Positions 7,970 to 16,155 of a stretch of DNA of 64,000 nt are shown here, one piece after another; the first letter of the stretch is position 1, and each line of letters starts with the position of its first letter. The translations under genes and the position numbers were made by a program. The stretch spans positions 1,067,432 to 1,131,431 of the forward strand of contig JAHPZH010000001.1 of assembly GCA_019058315.1 (NCBI GenBank). Reading direction: 5' to 3'. This stretch comes from Candidatus Helarchaeota archaeon (GTDB lineage: Archaea > Asgardarchaeota > Lokiarchaeia > Helarchaeales > RDOG01). The notes beneath the pieces were generated by a model. That model saw only the letters and a list, made by a program, of their open reading frames with translations, had not been told where the DNA came from and did not search any database.

Positions 7970-9127
7970 TTATTTTGCCTTCTTTTTTCTTTCTTCTCTT
8001 TTTTTTCGTCTTCTTTCTCGTTTTTCCTCTTCTGCTTTAAGAATTTCGGTTTTTTCATCTAATATTTTTGTATATAATTCGTCCATAGTAGCTGGAGGGG
8101 TCATTTCTTTATCTTTCACTTGAAGTTGAATTGCTTCTGATGGGCATGTAGGAACGCATAAACCACAACCTATACATCTGTCCCTATTTACTATTGAAAC
8201 ATCATCAACAATTTTTAAAGCTTGCATTTGACAACGATCAATACATGTACCACATCCGGTACACAATTCAGGGTCAATTTCTGCATAATAATTAGTTGCG
8301 AAATATTCTACTGGTTTAGGAAGTAAATTCATTCCTGATAATAATCCACAACAACATGCACAACAGCTACATATATATTCTAGATCCAAAGAATTTGTTG
8401 GTTGTAGGACTAATCCATCTTCCTCATTTTGTCGAATAATTTCAAGAGCCTCTTCCTTACTAACAGAACGCCCTAAGCCCAGATCTAGCTCTGATTGAGC
8501 AAAATCTCCAAATGCAAAACAGGTTTCCTGACGAGAGGTTATTTTACATGGTCTTCCTACAATACTTGTAGCTTTACGACAAATACAAGTTTGCACAGAT
8601 ATTGGTCCCTCTGTATTTTTAATAACTTCTCTTAAGTCATCATAATTGCCAACGATTTTTTCAGATGATATACTCTTTTCTAGAGGAATTGTTCGCAATT
8701 GAGGAGTTTTAGTTCGAAATAATTCTAATCCTAGACCCTCAAAGGCATATTTAAAAAAATCTTCGAGCCATTCCTTTGAAAGGTTATTAATTTGTAGCTC
8801 ATAGATACCAATCGCAAAGACCATATTATTGTAAAGTTTTTTATCACCTACGTTTTTGGAATGTATAAGTCCTTTCTTAACCATTTCATCTAATTTTTTT
8901 TCCAATTCTTCAATTGAGTATCCTAAATCTTTCATACGTTCATATACACTCTCTAATGGTTCGGAAGGTTTTGGAGAATATTTTAGTCTAGTTGCTATTT
9001 TTGCCTCTTCAGGGGTAAATAGACTCTTCAAGATACGTATTTCTACCCCCGACTTCGTAGGAGGATATCCAATAGGCATTTTATCTAAATGTTGTTGTAA
9101 TTCACGATATACAATATCTTCAGTCAT
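7970..9127 (-). CDS. Ferredoxin-type 4Fe-4S protein, tandem paralogue B
   Basis: This 385-residue paralogue shares the order of the neighbouring gene's domains. It has the winged-helix-like N-terminus, CICRKATSIVGRPC, the Cys cluster CSCCACCCG, two 4Fe-4S motifs (CTGCGTCIDRC, CIGCGLCVPTC) and a basic C-terminal tail. The first 18 residues differ from the neighbour at only one position, so the duplication is recent or under strong constraint. The most variable stretch is around residues 125-145, between the helical and Fe-S domains. The upstream leader of both genes shares a CCCT..AAATTT block (in plus-strand reading), so regulation may be shared. A cytoplasmic redox role is inferred from the clusters alone. 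Confidence 0.85.
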   Translation of the reverse strand: MTEDIVYRELQQHLDKMPIGYPPTKSGVEIRILKSLFTPEEAKIATRLKYSPKPSEPLESVYERMKDLGYSIEELEKKLDEMVKKGLIHSKNVGDKKLYNNMVFAIGIYELQINNLSKEWLEDFFKYAFEGLGLELFRTKTPQLRTIPLEKSISSEKIVGNYDDLREVIKNTEGPISVQTCICRKATSIVGRPCKITSRQETCFAFGDFAQSELDLGLGRSVSKEEALEIIRQNEEDGLVLQPTNSLDLEYICSCCACCCGLLSGMNLLPKPVEYFATNYYAEIDPELCTGCGTCIDRCQMQALKIVDDVSIVNRDRCIGCGLCVPTCPSEAIQLQVKDKEMTPPATMDELYTKILDEKTEILKAEEEKRERRRKKREERKKKAK

Positions 9128-9224
9128 TAAATAACCCTCAAATTTTATGAGTATTTAATATTTAATTAAATTGAAAAATTAAAAATATCTAACTGTTTTA
9201 AGTTCAAAATGTGTTTAAAATAAA

Positions 9225-10799
9225 TTAATGCTTAAAGCAACGAATTCCAGTGAAAATCATTGAAATTCCAAGTTCATCAGCTGCTTCAATAACTTCATTA
9301 TCCCTAATTGAACCTCCGGGTTGAATAACCGACTTAACTCCAACCTTTACTGCCTCATCAATTCCATCTCTGAATGGAAAGAAGGCATCAGATGCCATGA
9401 CGCTATCTTGAGCTCTATTTTCCGCTTTCATCGCAGCAATCTTTACTGAATCAACTCTTTTCATTTGCCCAGCTCCAACCCCAATAGTAGCAAAATCCTT
9501 TATAAACAAGATAGCATTGGACTTAACATGTTTTAGAACTTTCCAACCGAATAATAATTCCTTAATTTGAGAACTTGTGGGTTTTTTCTTTGTGACTACT
9601 TTAAAATCTGATTCAGTTATTTCTTTAATATCGCGATCTTGCACTAAAATTCCACCTACGACTTTCTTAAAGTCTAATTCTTTGGATGGCTTACCTAATG
9701 GAATATATCCTGTTTTTAATATTCGAAGATTTTTTTTAGTTTTTAGAATATTTAAGGCTTCTTCTGTATAATCTGGACAAATTACTGCTTCAACAAAAGT
9801 TGATGTTATTTCTTTTGCTGTGCTATCATCTAATTTTCGATTTATTCCTACAATACTCCCAAATGCTGATTTTGGATCACATTCGCGTGCTTTCTTATAT
9901 GCTTCTAGTATATTGGAACCTAATGCGCAACCACATGGATTTGTATGTTTGATAACAACTGCAGCAATTTCTTTAAATTCTCGAATAATATTTAGTGCTG
10001 CATCTAAGTCATAAATATTATTATAAGACAGCTCTTTGCCATGTAATTGGATTGAAGTTGCAATCGAAATTTCTCGAACATTAGGTTCAATATAAAAAGC
10101 AGCTTTTTGATGGGGATTTTCTCCATAACGTAAATTTTGCTTTTTAGAATAAATTAAATTTAATTTTTCTGGAAATAGATCTTCAATTGAGGAAATTTGA
10201 GCATTAAAATAATTAAAAATTATATTATCATATGAAGCTGTATGTTGAAATGCCTCAGTAGCTAGTTTTCTCCGCGTTTCCGAACTTATTCCTCCTTTAT
10301 TTTTTTCCATTTCCTTAATTATTTCAGGATATCTATTAATATTAACCACAACAACAACTGATTCATGATTTTTAGCTGCAGCGCGAATTAGTGTAGGTCC
10401 ACCTATATCAATATTTTCAATGGCATTTTCAATATCTTCATATTTGGTTGAAATTGTTTTTTCAAATGGATAGAGATTAACTACTACCAAATCAATCGGT
10501 TTAATTTTATGCTCAGATAATTGCCTTACATGCTCGATTTTGGATCTTACAGCCAAAATTCCGCCATGGATAATTGGGTGTAGAGTTTTTACTCTTCCAT
10601 CAAGCATTTCGGGAAAATTTGTAATTTCTGATATTTCTTTAACTTCTATATTTGCTTCTTTTATTATTTTTGCAGTATTTCCAGTTGAAATTATTTCAAT
10701 TCCAAATTTTTTTAGGTCTTTAGCAAATTCCTTAATTCCAGTTTTATCTGAAACACTAATGAGTGCCCGTTTTATTTTTATCATAGCTGTTCTTCCCAT
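9225..10799 (-). CDS. purH: Bifunctional AICAR formyltransferase / IMP cyclohydrolase
   Basis: The 524-residue length and order of motifs fit full PurH, which catalyses the last two steps of IMP synthesis. The N-terminal cyclohydrolase (MGS-like) domain shows ALISVSDKTGIKEFAK, STGNTAKII, DGRVKTLHPIIHGGIL and VVNLYPFEKT. The C-terminal transformylase domain shows LRYGENPHQKAAFY, VVIKHTNPCG (the catalytic Lys-His) and SDAFFPFRDGID. The C-terminal end QPGGSIRDNEVIEAADELG is also typical. The ATG used has an alternative five codons downstream at MIKIKRALIS. Many archaea use PurP and PurO instead, so a fused bacterial-type PurH is notable though not unique. It is monocistronic and flanked by AT-rich spacers. 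Confidence 0.97.
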   Translation of the reverse strand: MGRTAMIKIKRALISVSDKTGIKEFAKDLKKFGIEIISTGNTAKIIKEANIEVKEISEITNFPEMLDGRVKTLHPIIHGGILAVRSKIEHVRQLSEHKIKPIDLVVVNLYPFEKTISTKYEDIENAIENIDIGGPTLIRAAAKNHESVVVVVNINRYPEIIKEMEKNKGGISSETRRKLATEAFQHTASYDNIIFNYFNAQISSIEDLFPEKLNLIYSKKQNLRYGENPHQKAAFYIEPNVREISIATSIQLHGKELSYNNIYDLDAALNIIREFKEIAAVVIKHTNPCGCALGSNILEAYKKARECDPKSAFGSIVGINRKLDDSTAKEITSTFVEAVICPDYTEEALNILKTKKNLRILKTGYIPLGKPSKELDFKKVVGGILVQDRDIKEITESDFKVVTKKKPTSSQIKELLFGWKVLKHVKSNAILFIKDFATIGVGAGQMKRVDSVKIAAMKAENRAQDSVMASDAFFPFRDGIDEAVKVGVKSVIQPGGSIRDNEVIEAADELGISMIFTGIRCFKH

Positions 10800-10934
10800 T
10801 TACTTAAATAATATTTTAAATAAATTTCCAAGCTATGTTTTTTTTTGAAAATTTATATTATTAATTATATTTTGTCGAGAAATTGAATAAATTATTTTTA
10901 AAAATTAAAAAAAAAATTGTAAAAAGAAGAAATA

Positions 10935-11564
10935 TTATTCTAACGTCTCTTTTTCTTTAGGATAAAATAACAAAGTCTGCTCTCCGTAATTATCACCCCT
11001 TAGAAAGCATCTAGTTTCTTTTTGGACAACATTATAATCATTTTCTACAGTATCTTGCATTAATTGAACTAAAGCTGTTAAAGCATTTCCCAATATTTCG
11101 GCAAATCCTCTTTGTCCAAGTTCATCAAGGTTAATATCCCCTTCTTGAACTGAGGCGCAAACTACACATTTTTTTATTCTTGCCACAATTTTTGGGACAC
11201 CTTCTTCTGATTCTTCAGCAGGAATAAATTTTGGATAATCAAAATACTCAGAATAATTTTTTCCTAAAATTATATACATTGCCAGCTCCCAAACATATAA
11301 TATATCCCTTAAATCTTTTGAAAAAAATATCTTTACCAAGTCCATTACACCATAAAATATATCAAAGGCTGCTGATCGGAATTGATTATTAAGTTCGTCA
11401 AATGCAGCTCCTTGATCTCCTAAAATTTCAGAGTATTTTTGAACAACCACTAATTCCATTAAGGAAAGAAGATATAAGTCCATTTTTCGATATCTCCATC
11501 GCATAAGTTTTTTTCCAACATTACCGAGTTTTTTTCTAAACCAACCAATTTTTTTTCTCGCCAT
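10935..11564 (-). CDS. Candidate TRAPP/V4R-fold protein (subunit B)
   Basis: This 209-residue protein starts with a basic stretch. It continues with long helices (LLSLMELVVVQKYSEILGD), an FxxDAIFYG-like helix and a WELAMYI helix. A strand region follows with a Cys pair (VARIKKCVVCASV), then a long amphipathic helix (GFAEILGNALTALVQLMQDTV) and a closing strand with ETRCFLRGDN. This helix-helix-strand-Cys-helix-strand order resembles the TRAPP (Bet3)/V4R fold. It follows a second protein of the same apparent fold with an 8-base gap and AGGTG ribosome-binding site. No membrane segment or signal peptide is seen. The fold assignment is inference; a V4R-type ligand-binding protein is the alternative. 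Confidence 0.5.
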   Translation of the reverse strand: MARKKIGWFRKKLGNVGKKLMRWRYRKMDLYLLSLMELVVVQKYSEILGDQGAAFDELNNQFRSAAFDIFYGVMDLVKIFFSKDLRDILYVWELAMYIILGKNYSEYFDYPKFIPAEESEEGVPKIVARIKKCVVCASVQEGDINLDELGQRGFAEILGNALTALVQLMQDTVENDYNVVQKETRCFLRGDNYGEQTLLFYPKEKETLE

Positions 11565-11572
11565 AAAAACAC

Positions 11573-12145
11573 CTAATAAGTAATTTCTACCTCATGAATA
11601 CAATTCTTGCTTCCAGAACCTCGAGAAGCAATAGTTTCAACTTTAAACTTAATACTGGCTCCTATAATCTTTTTTATTCCCATTGGGTGATTATTTTTAA
11701 CTAACTCATTTAACATAGTTTCTAAGAATCCAGATATGGGGACACAGAAATTTAATCCCTCAATCGGTTCTATTTCTTCTTCTTTTGGACATAGACCACA
11801 ATTTCCATCAGTAATTCTTAATTTTACAGGCCTTTTTAAGTGATCTTTCTCACGAACTTTAACTTTTATTTTTTTATCTTCCCATAACATTACAAAAAAT
11901 TCTTTAATTAATGGAGTAAGTTTTTTCTTTTCCGGCTTATAGACTCTCATTAATCTTTCACTAATTTTACTTCCAATATCTCTTAGGTGAATATTTGCAT
12001 CTTCAGAACCACATTTTTCTGCTATAAATCCAACAATTGCTGGATAAGCCATTTGAGCAACTAAGTGTATTACTTTTCTACCAAAAAGGTCTTCTGGGGT
12101 GCCTCTCATTTTATCCAAAAATAAAGTCATGTTAAACCATCCCAT
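11573..12145 (-). CDS. Candidate TRAPP (Bet3-like)/V4R-fold protein (subunit A)
   Basis: This 190-residue protein has N-terminal helices (LIHLVAQ-type), then ANIHLRDIGSKISERLMRVY, matching the G.xIGxRL helix of Bet3/V4R. A strand region carries CGLCPKEEE, and FCVPISGFLETMLNELV corresponds to the long hydrophobic helix after a Cys. It ends in IGASIKFKVETIASRG and a Cys-containing edge strand (CIHEVEI). Overall it reads like a TRAPP core subunit. The upstream ATG encodes MGWFN; an ATG at 12130 (MTLFLD) has the better ribosome-binding site, GGATGG. TRAPP subunits act as GEF scaffolds for Rab GTPases in eukaryotes, and Asgard archaea are reported to encode TRAPP-domain proteins. Here the role is inferred only. 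Confidence 0.55.
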   Translation of the reverse strand: MGWFNMTLFLDKMRGTPEDLFGRKVIHLVAQMAYPAIVGFIAEKCGSEDANIHLRDIGSKISERLMRVYKPEKKKLTPLIKEFFVMLWEDKKIKVKVREKDHLKRPVKLRITDGNCGLCPKEEEIEPIEGLNFCVPISGFLETMLNELVKNNHPMGIKKIIGASIKFKVETIASRGSGSKNCIHEVEITY

Positions 12146-12370
12146 AAATTGGATTTGATAAATATGAATTTAATTTGAAGACATATATAAATAAATCTTT
12201 AGTTAGGCTCTAGCAGAAATAATTCAAAATTAAATTTAATATTGAAACCTTTTTGGCATTTAGATAGTATTGAATTCAAGAGATTGAAATTGAAAGGTTT
12301 AAAAGATAGCAACGGCAGAATAATAATATTGCATTGGAATTTAAAATTAAAATTTTAGTTTGGAGTAATA

Positions 12371-13927
12371 TTGAAAGAAAAAACTTCACCAGTCATGGGA
12401 ATAATTTCATCCAAGTTTACAACAAAAGGACCAGAACCCGAATTTGTAATTCCTCAAGACCTGGATCCGTCTATTGCTACAACGATATCTATAAAAGCAA
12501 TTTCCACAATGGCTGGAGAATCTGACGAGGCAAAAGAAGCAATTTCAGTATTACCCTTTTCTAATATCAAAGCAGATGGTCTAGTTTATTTTTATAAAGT
12601 TACTGCAGCAACTGAACGAGGAGGATCAATGTTTGCTTCCCTTACCATATTAATACACGAGACTGATTCTCCCTTTTTATACCATAATATAGCAAAATTA
12701 AAAGATTTATTGAGTGAAAAAGGGCAGCAAATAAGAGGAGGAGCTCCTTCAGATATCGTTTGTACAGAATTATATAATGAAATTAATGATATAGCAAAAT
12801 ACGAATCTAGTTCACGACAAATCTTGCTAGAATATGGTTTGGATGTTGCAGAAACGGATGCCTACTTTCACATGGTGAATAAAGGACCAGTAGGAGTTGG
12901 TGAGATAGCTATTTCTCTTCAAATTGACCGTGAAAAGGCATCAGATATTATGAAAAAGTTAAATGAAAAAGGACTTATTAAAACTATACCTGGAAAAAAG
13001 CTAGTTTATCAAGCTCTTCCACCATATAGAGCATTGTTGAATCAAATAAACACTTTTATTCCATTTATTCAATCCATTAAAAAAACCATTCCTGAATCAA
13101 CTGAAAATATTGAGGAATTAAATGACAAATATCTTACGTCACTTTCCGAATTAGAAACTCAGATAAAAAAATCATTAACTACAATGGAGGCACTTTTTGA
13201 AGGATCTAAAAGTAAAATAACATTCAAATTCAAAAATTTATGGTTTATTGATGGACCAGAAGCAATGATTGCTGAAATCACTGAAATTATGTGGAAGGCA
13301 AAAACTCGTATTTATATCGTTGCCCCCACTATTGAAAATGTGAATTTATCAATAATTAAAAACTTACCTCAAAAAATATCTATAAGACTTGCAGCTTTTC
13401 TTGATTTTAAGAATCCAAATCATTTAAAAATTGCTCATGAATTAGGGCAGTATAATATAAATTTTAGATTATATAATAAACAAAATTTATGGGGAATTAA
13501 CAGGGATCAGGAAGAAATAATTCTAGGTTCGACTACAAAAGATGGTGATGTTGCGGCAGTTGCTTCTGATGTTAAAGAACAAGTTCAATTATTTGCTCCC
13601 ACTTTAGAAACTGCATGGATCCAAGGAAAACCATTTGATTTAACAGAATTAATAGAAGTGCCAGTTTCTTCTCCATTTCAAGAAATTGAAACGAAAAAAT
13701 TCGAGAGAATTGAAAAAATAGAATCTAAGGAAGAAATTATTGAAACTGACAAAATAGTGCCTAAACCAATTAATAAAACAGAATTTGAGACTCCTAAACT
13801 TGCTTTACCTTCAGACTCAAAAACAAAACAAGTTTTTCAAGACTTAACAAAGGGATTTCAAAAAGTTGAAGAAGAGGAAAAGGAAAAAGCACAGAAGAAA
13901 AAAAAGTTTTGGAAAATTGAAGAGTAA
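12371..13927 (+). CDS. Longin-like domain fused to TrmB-type HTH and PLD-like sensor domain
   Basis: This 518-residue protein has four parts. Residues 1-115 form an alpha/beta domain (VMGIISSKFTTKGPEPEFV, then a KAISTMAG strand, GLVYFYKV, FASLTILIH and LYHNIAKLKDLLSE). The pattern resembles the longin/DENN-N domains of NPRL2/FLCN. Residues 135-215 are a winged helix (YGLDVAETDAYFHMVNKGPVGVGEIA, then MKKLNEKGLIKTIPGKK) typical of TrmB regulators. Residues 225-410 hold a helical linker and TrmB-type C-terminal domain ending in LWGINRDQEEI. The tail is charged coiled coil. The start is TTG with GGAGT upstream. TrmB proteins usually bind sugars and repress; here the N-terminal domain suggests coupling to a GTPase or membrane system. 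Confidence 0.7.
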   Translation: MKEKTSPVMGIISSKFTTKGPEPEFVIPQDLDPSIATTISIKAISTMAGESDEAKEAISVLPFSNIKADGLVYFYKVTAATERGGSMFASLTILIHETDSPFLYHNIAKLKDLLSEKGQQIRGGAPSDIVCTELYNEINDIAKYESSSRQILLEYGLDVAETDAYFHMVNKGPVGVGEIAISLQIDREKASDIMKKLNEKGLIKTIPGKKLVYQALPPYRALLNQINTFIPFIQSIKKTIPESTENIEELNDKYLTSLSELETQIKKSLTTMEALFEGSKSKITFKFKNLWFIDGPEAMIAEITEIMWKAKTRIYIVAPTIENVNLSIIKNLPQKISIRLAAFLDFKNPNHLKIAHELGQYNINFRLYNKQNLWGINRDQEEIILGSTTKDGDVAAVASDVKEQVQLFAPTLETAWIQGKPFDLTELIEVPVSSPFQEIETKKFERIEKIESKEEIIETDKIVPKPINKTEFETPKLALPSDSKTKQVFQDLTKGFQKVEEEEKEKAQKKKKFWKIEE

Positions 13928-14048
13928 TAGTTCAGATTAATTCAGTGAAATTTTAATTAATAGTTTTTAAAAATTTTTTTAAATAAATTATTTTTTTTTA
14001 ATAAATAATTACTATTTATTATAATCAATTATAATTGAGGGTTTTCTA

Positions 14049-15659
14049 TTGAAAATAAGTGATCTAATCAAATTTGCAGCTCGTGCAGAACCAGATAAAA
14101 TCGGTCTTATTACAGATAGTGGTAGATATTCTTTTAAACAATTATATGAATTTTGTAATTCTCTCGCTAATGGATTAGTTCAAATGAATTTTAAATTAGG
14201 GGATAGAGTAGCATTATTAGTTCGTAATGGACTAGAAATATTCACGTCTTATTTTGGTATTCCACGAATGGGAGCAATTGTCGTGCCATTAAACTATAAA
14301 ATGTCAAAAGATGAATTGGTTTATTGTCTTAATGATTGTACTCCAAAGATGTTAATCTATGGAGAGGAATACGAAGATATTATTGATTATCTCAAAGAAA
14401 AATGTAAAAGTATAGAATATTTTATTTCTCCTGCTGATTTTCAAAAAATTATAACTTCATATTCTAAAGAAGGACCATTGGACTTAAATGGTAAAAAGAT
14501 AAGACTTAGTAATAAAAACACCCTTTTTTTAATGTATACAGGAGGAACTACAGGTTTTCCTAAAGGTGTAATGCTTTCGCATAAGAATCTTACATCTACG
14601 ATGGCAGCTAGTGCAGGAAAGATGCTTTCCGATGTTGGGAGCTATTCTGAGGAAAGGAGAGCTAAGTCGGTCGAGAGGATGGAGAATAGAGAAGGAGTAT
14701 TTATGACTGATCTTCCTATATTCCACGCTGCTGCTATGTTCACTGTGATCGTTGCCCTATATGGGGCTACAACTATGATCACCCACAAAAGATTTGATCC
14801 CATTAAAACCTATGAAATTATAGAAAAAGAAAAAGTAACCAATTTAGAACTAGTCCCAACTATGTTAATAAGAATGCTTGAGGCATATAACCCAAAATAT
14901 GACACTAGTAGTTTACAAACTATTTTTTATGGTGCGGCTGCAATAGATCCTACAACTTTGAAAAGAGCACTTGATATTTTTAAAAATGTAGATTTTTATC
15001 AAGTCTTTGGAATGACTGAGACTGCTGTACCTGTAACTTCTCTTACATCAGAAGATCATGAATTAATTAGAGATAAGGATCGTAATGAACTTTTAAGATC
15101 CGCAGGAAAACCTATCGCTAATGTTGAAATTAAAATTGTAGACGAAGCACGCAATGAACTCCCTATAGGAGAAATTGGGGAAATAGTAGTTCGTGGGGAA
15201 GGAATTATGCAAGGATATTGGAATAAAGAAGAAAAAACAAGGTCAGTAATTGATAAAGAAGGATGGTATTATACTGGAGATATGGGAAAATTAGACGAAG
15301 AGGGTTATTTATATGTCGTTGATAGGGCAAAAGATATGATTGTTTCGGGTGGAGAAAATATTTATTCTGCAGAAGTTGAAAATGCAATTTATAAGCATCC
15401 ATCTGTAAAACTTTGTGCTGTTATTGGAATTCCTGATGAAAAATGGGGTGAAGCAGTATGTGCGTACATTGTAAAAAAAGAGGATTGTGAGCTTACTGGT
15501 GAAGAAATAATTCAGCACTGCAAAGAACATATCGCTAGCTATAAGAAGCCTAAAAAAATAATTTTCATTAAAAAACTACCTATGAGTCCTCAAGGAAAAA
15601 TTCTAAAGAAAATTTTACGAGAAAAACATTGGAAAGATAAAGAAAGAAGAGTAGTTTAA
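14049..15659 (+). CDS. AMP-forming acyl-CoA synthetase (medium/long-chain type)
   Basis: This 536-residue enzyme belongs to the ANL superfamily and activates a carboxylic acid as acyl-AMP and then acyl-CoA. The P-loop-like motif LFLMYTGGTTGFPKGVMLSH is at about residues 160-178. FYQVFGMTE (A5) precedes GWYYTGDMG (A7). The hinge and A8 region reads VDRAKDMIVSGGENIY, and the catalytic Lys region is SPQGKILKKILRE at the C-terminus. The TTG start has TTGAGGG upstream. The order of motifs and the length are complete. The substrate cannot be read from sequence; a fatty or aromatic acid is likely. It lies downstream of the longin-HTH gene in the same direction, but a 121-base AT-rich spacer suggests its own promoter. 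Confidence 0.92.
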   Translation: MKISDLIKFAARAEPDKIGLITDSGRYSFKQLYEFCNSLANGLVQMNFKLGDRVALLVRNGLEIFTSYFGIPRMGAIVVPLNYKMSKDELVYCLNDCTPKMLIYGEEYEDIIDYLKEKCKSIEYFISPADFQKIITSYSKEGPLDLNGKKIRLSNKNTLFLMYTGGTTGFPKGVMLSHKNLTSTMAASAGKMLSDVGSYSEERRAKSVERMENREGVFMTDLPIFHAAAMFTVIVALYGATTMITHKRFDPIKTYEIIEKEKVTNLELVPTMLIRMLEAYNPKYDTSSLQTIFYGAAAIDPTTLKRALDIFKNVDFYQVFGMTETAVPVTSLTSEDHELIRDKDRNELLRSAGKPIANVEIKIVDEARNELPIGEIGEIVVRGEGIMQGYWNKEEKTRSVIDKEGWYYTGDMGKLDEEGYLYVVDRAKDMIVSGGENIYSAEVENAIYKHPSVKLCAVIGIPDEKWGEAVCAYIVKKEDCELTGEEIIQHCKEHIASYKKPKKIIFIKKLPMSPQGKILKKILREKHWKDKERRVV

Positions 15660-15711
15660 TAATAAAATTAAGACATGAATTAGAAAATAAATTTACAAAG
15701 AATTTTATAAT

Positions 15712-15855
15712 TTAAGATGTTTTTCCTTTCGTTTTTTCACAATTACTACAGACTTCTCCATTTGCACGCCATTGATACAGACTAATCGTTCCACCACATA
15801 TCCTGCATTTTGGGAGGTATGAATTTTGAATTCCTAAACTAGCCATTTTTTTCAT
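15712..15855 (-). CDS. Zinc-ribbon microprotein (47 aa)
   Basis: A short minus-strand frame runs from ATG 15853-15855 to TAA 15712-15714. A second in-frame ATG lies at 15844-15846, giving 44 residues. It encodes a protein with CRICGG and CSNC separated by 14 residues, a classical four-Cys zinc ribbon, with a basic C-terminus (EKTKGKTS). The upstream stretch holds TATATATTA on the minus strand as a plausible TATA box about 40 bases before the start. Single zinc ribbons of this size occur in archaea as RNA- or protein-binding accessory factors. The exact family is unknown. Confidence comes from the four Cys, the promoter-like element and the lack of any competing frame. Confidence 0.6.
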   Translation of the reverse strand: MKKMASLGIQNSYLPKCRICGGTISLYQWRANGEVCSNCEKTKGKTS

Positions 15856-16155
15856 CCTAATCTACTATTTTCACGTTATAGATCTCATATTTTTAATATA
15901 TAAGAAGGGGAGGGGAGGTATTGAAAAATGAAATGTCTTGAGAAGTGAAATTTAAAAAGCTCTAATTAATAAAACTCTTTATTTAATCAATTCGCGAATT
16001 CATTTGGATAATGTTTCAATATATTCTTATTCTAATAATTATTTATCAATAAGAATAAATAGATACTGATAAGAATAAATATTGAATTATTTAAAAATAT
16101 TAAAATAATATTTGAGTTTTGTTATACATTGCATTAGATAATTTGAGAACTAAAA
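15856..16155. promoter_or_regulatory. Intergenic region with purine tract and repeated ATAAGAATAAAT sites
   Basis: This 300-base spacer between divergent genes has no gene of note. It holds a purine run GGGGAGGGGAGG at 15907-15918 followed only by six-codon frames. It also has two direct copies of ATAAGAATAAAT (16049-16060 and 16069-16080, exactly 20 bases apart) and an inverted ATTCTTAT at 16023-16030. The repeat cluster is 76-133 bases upstream of the HAD phosphatase start. A 20-base period puts both copies on the same DNA face, so a regulator site is plausible. Confidence 0.4.
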
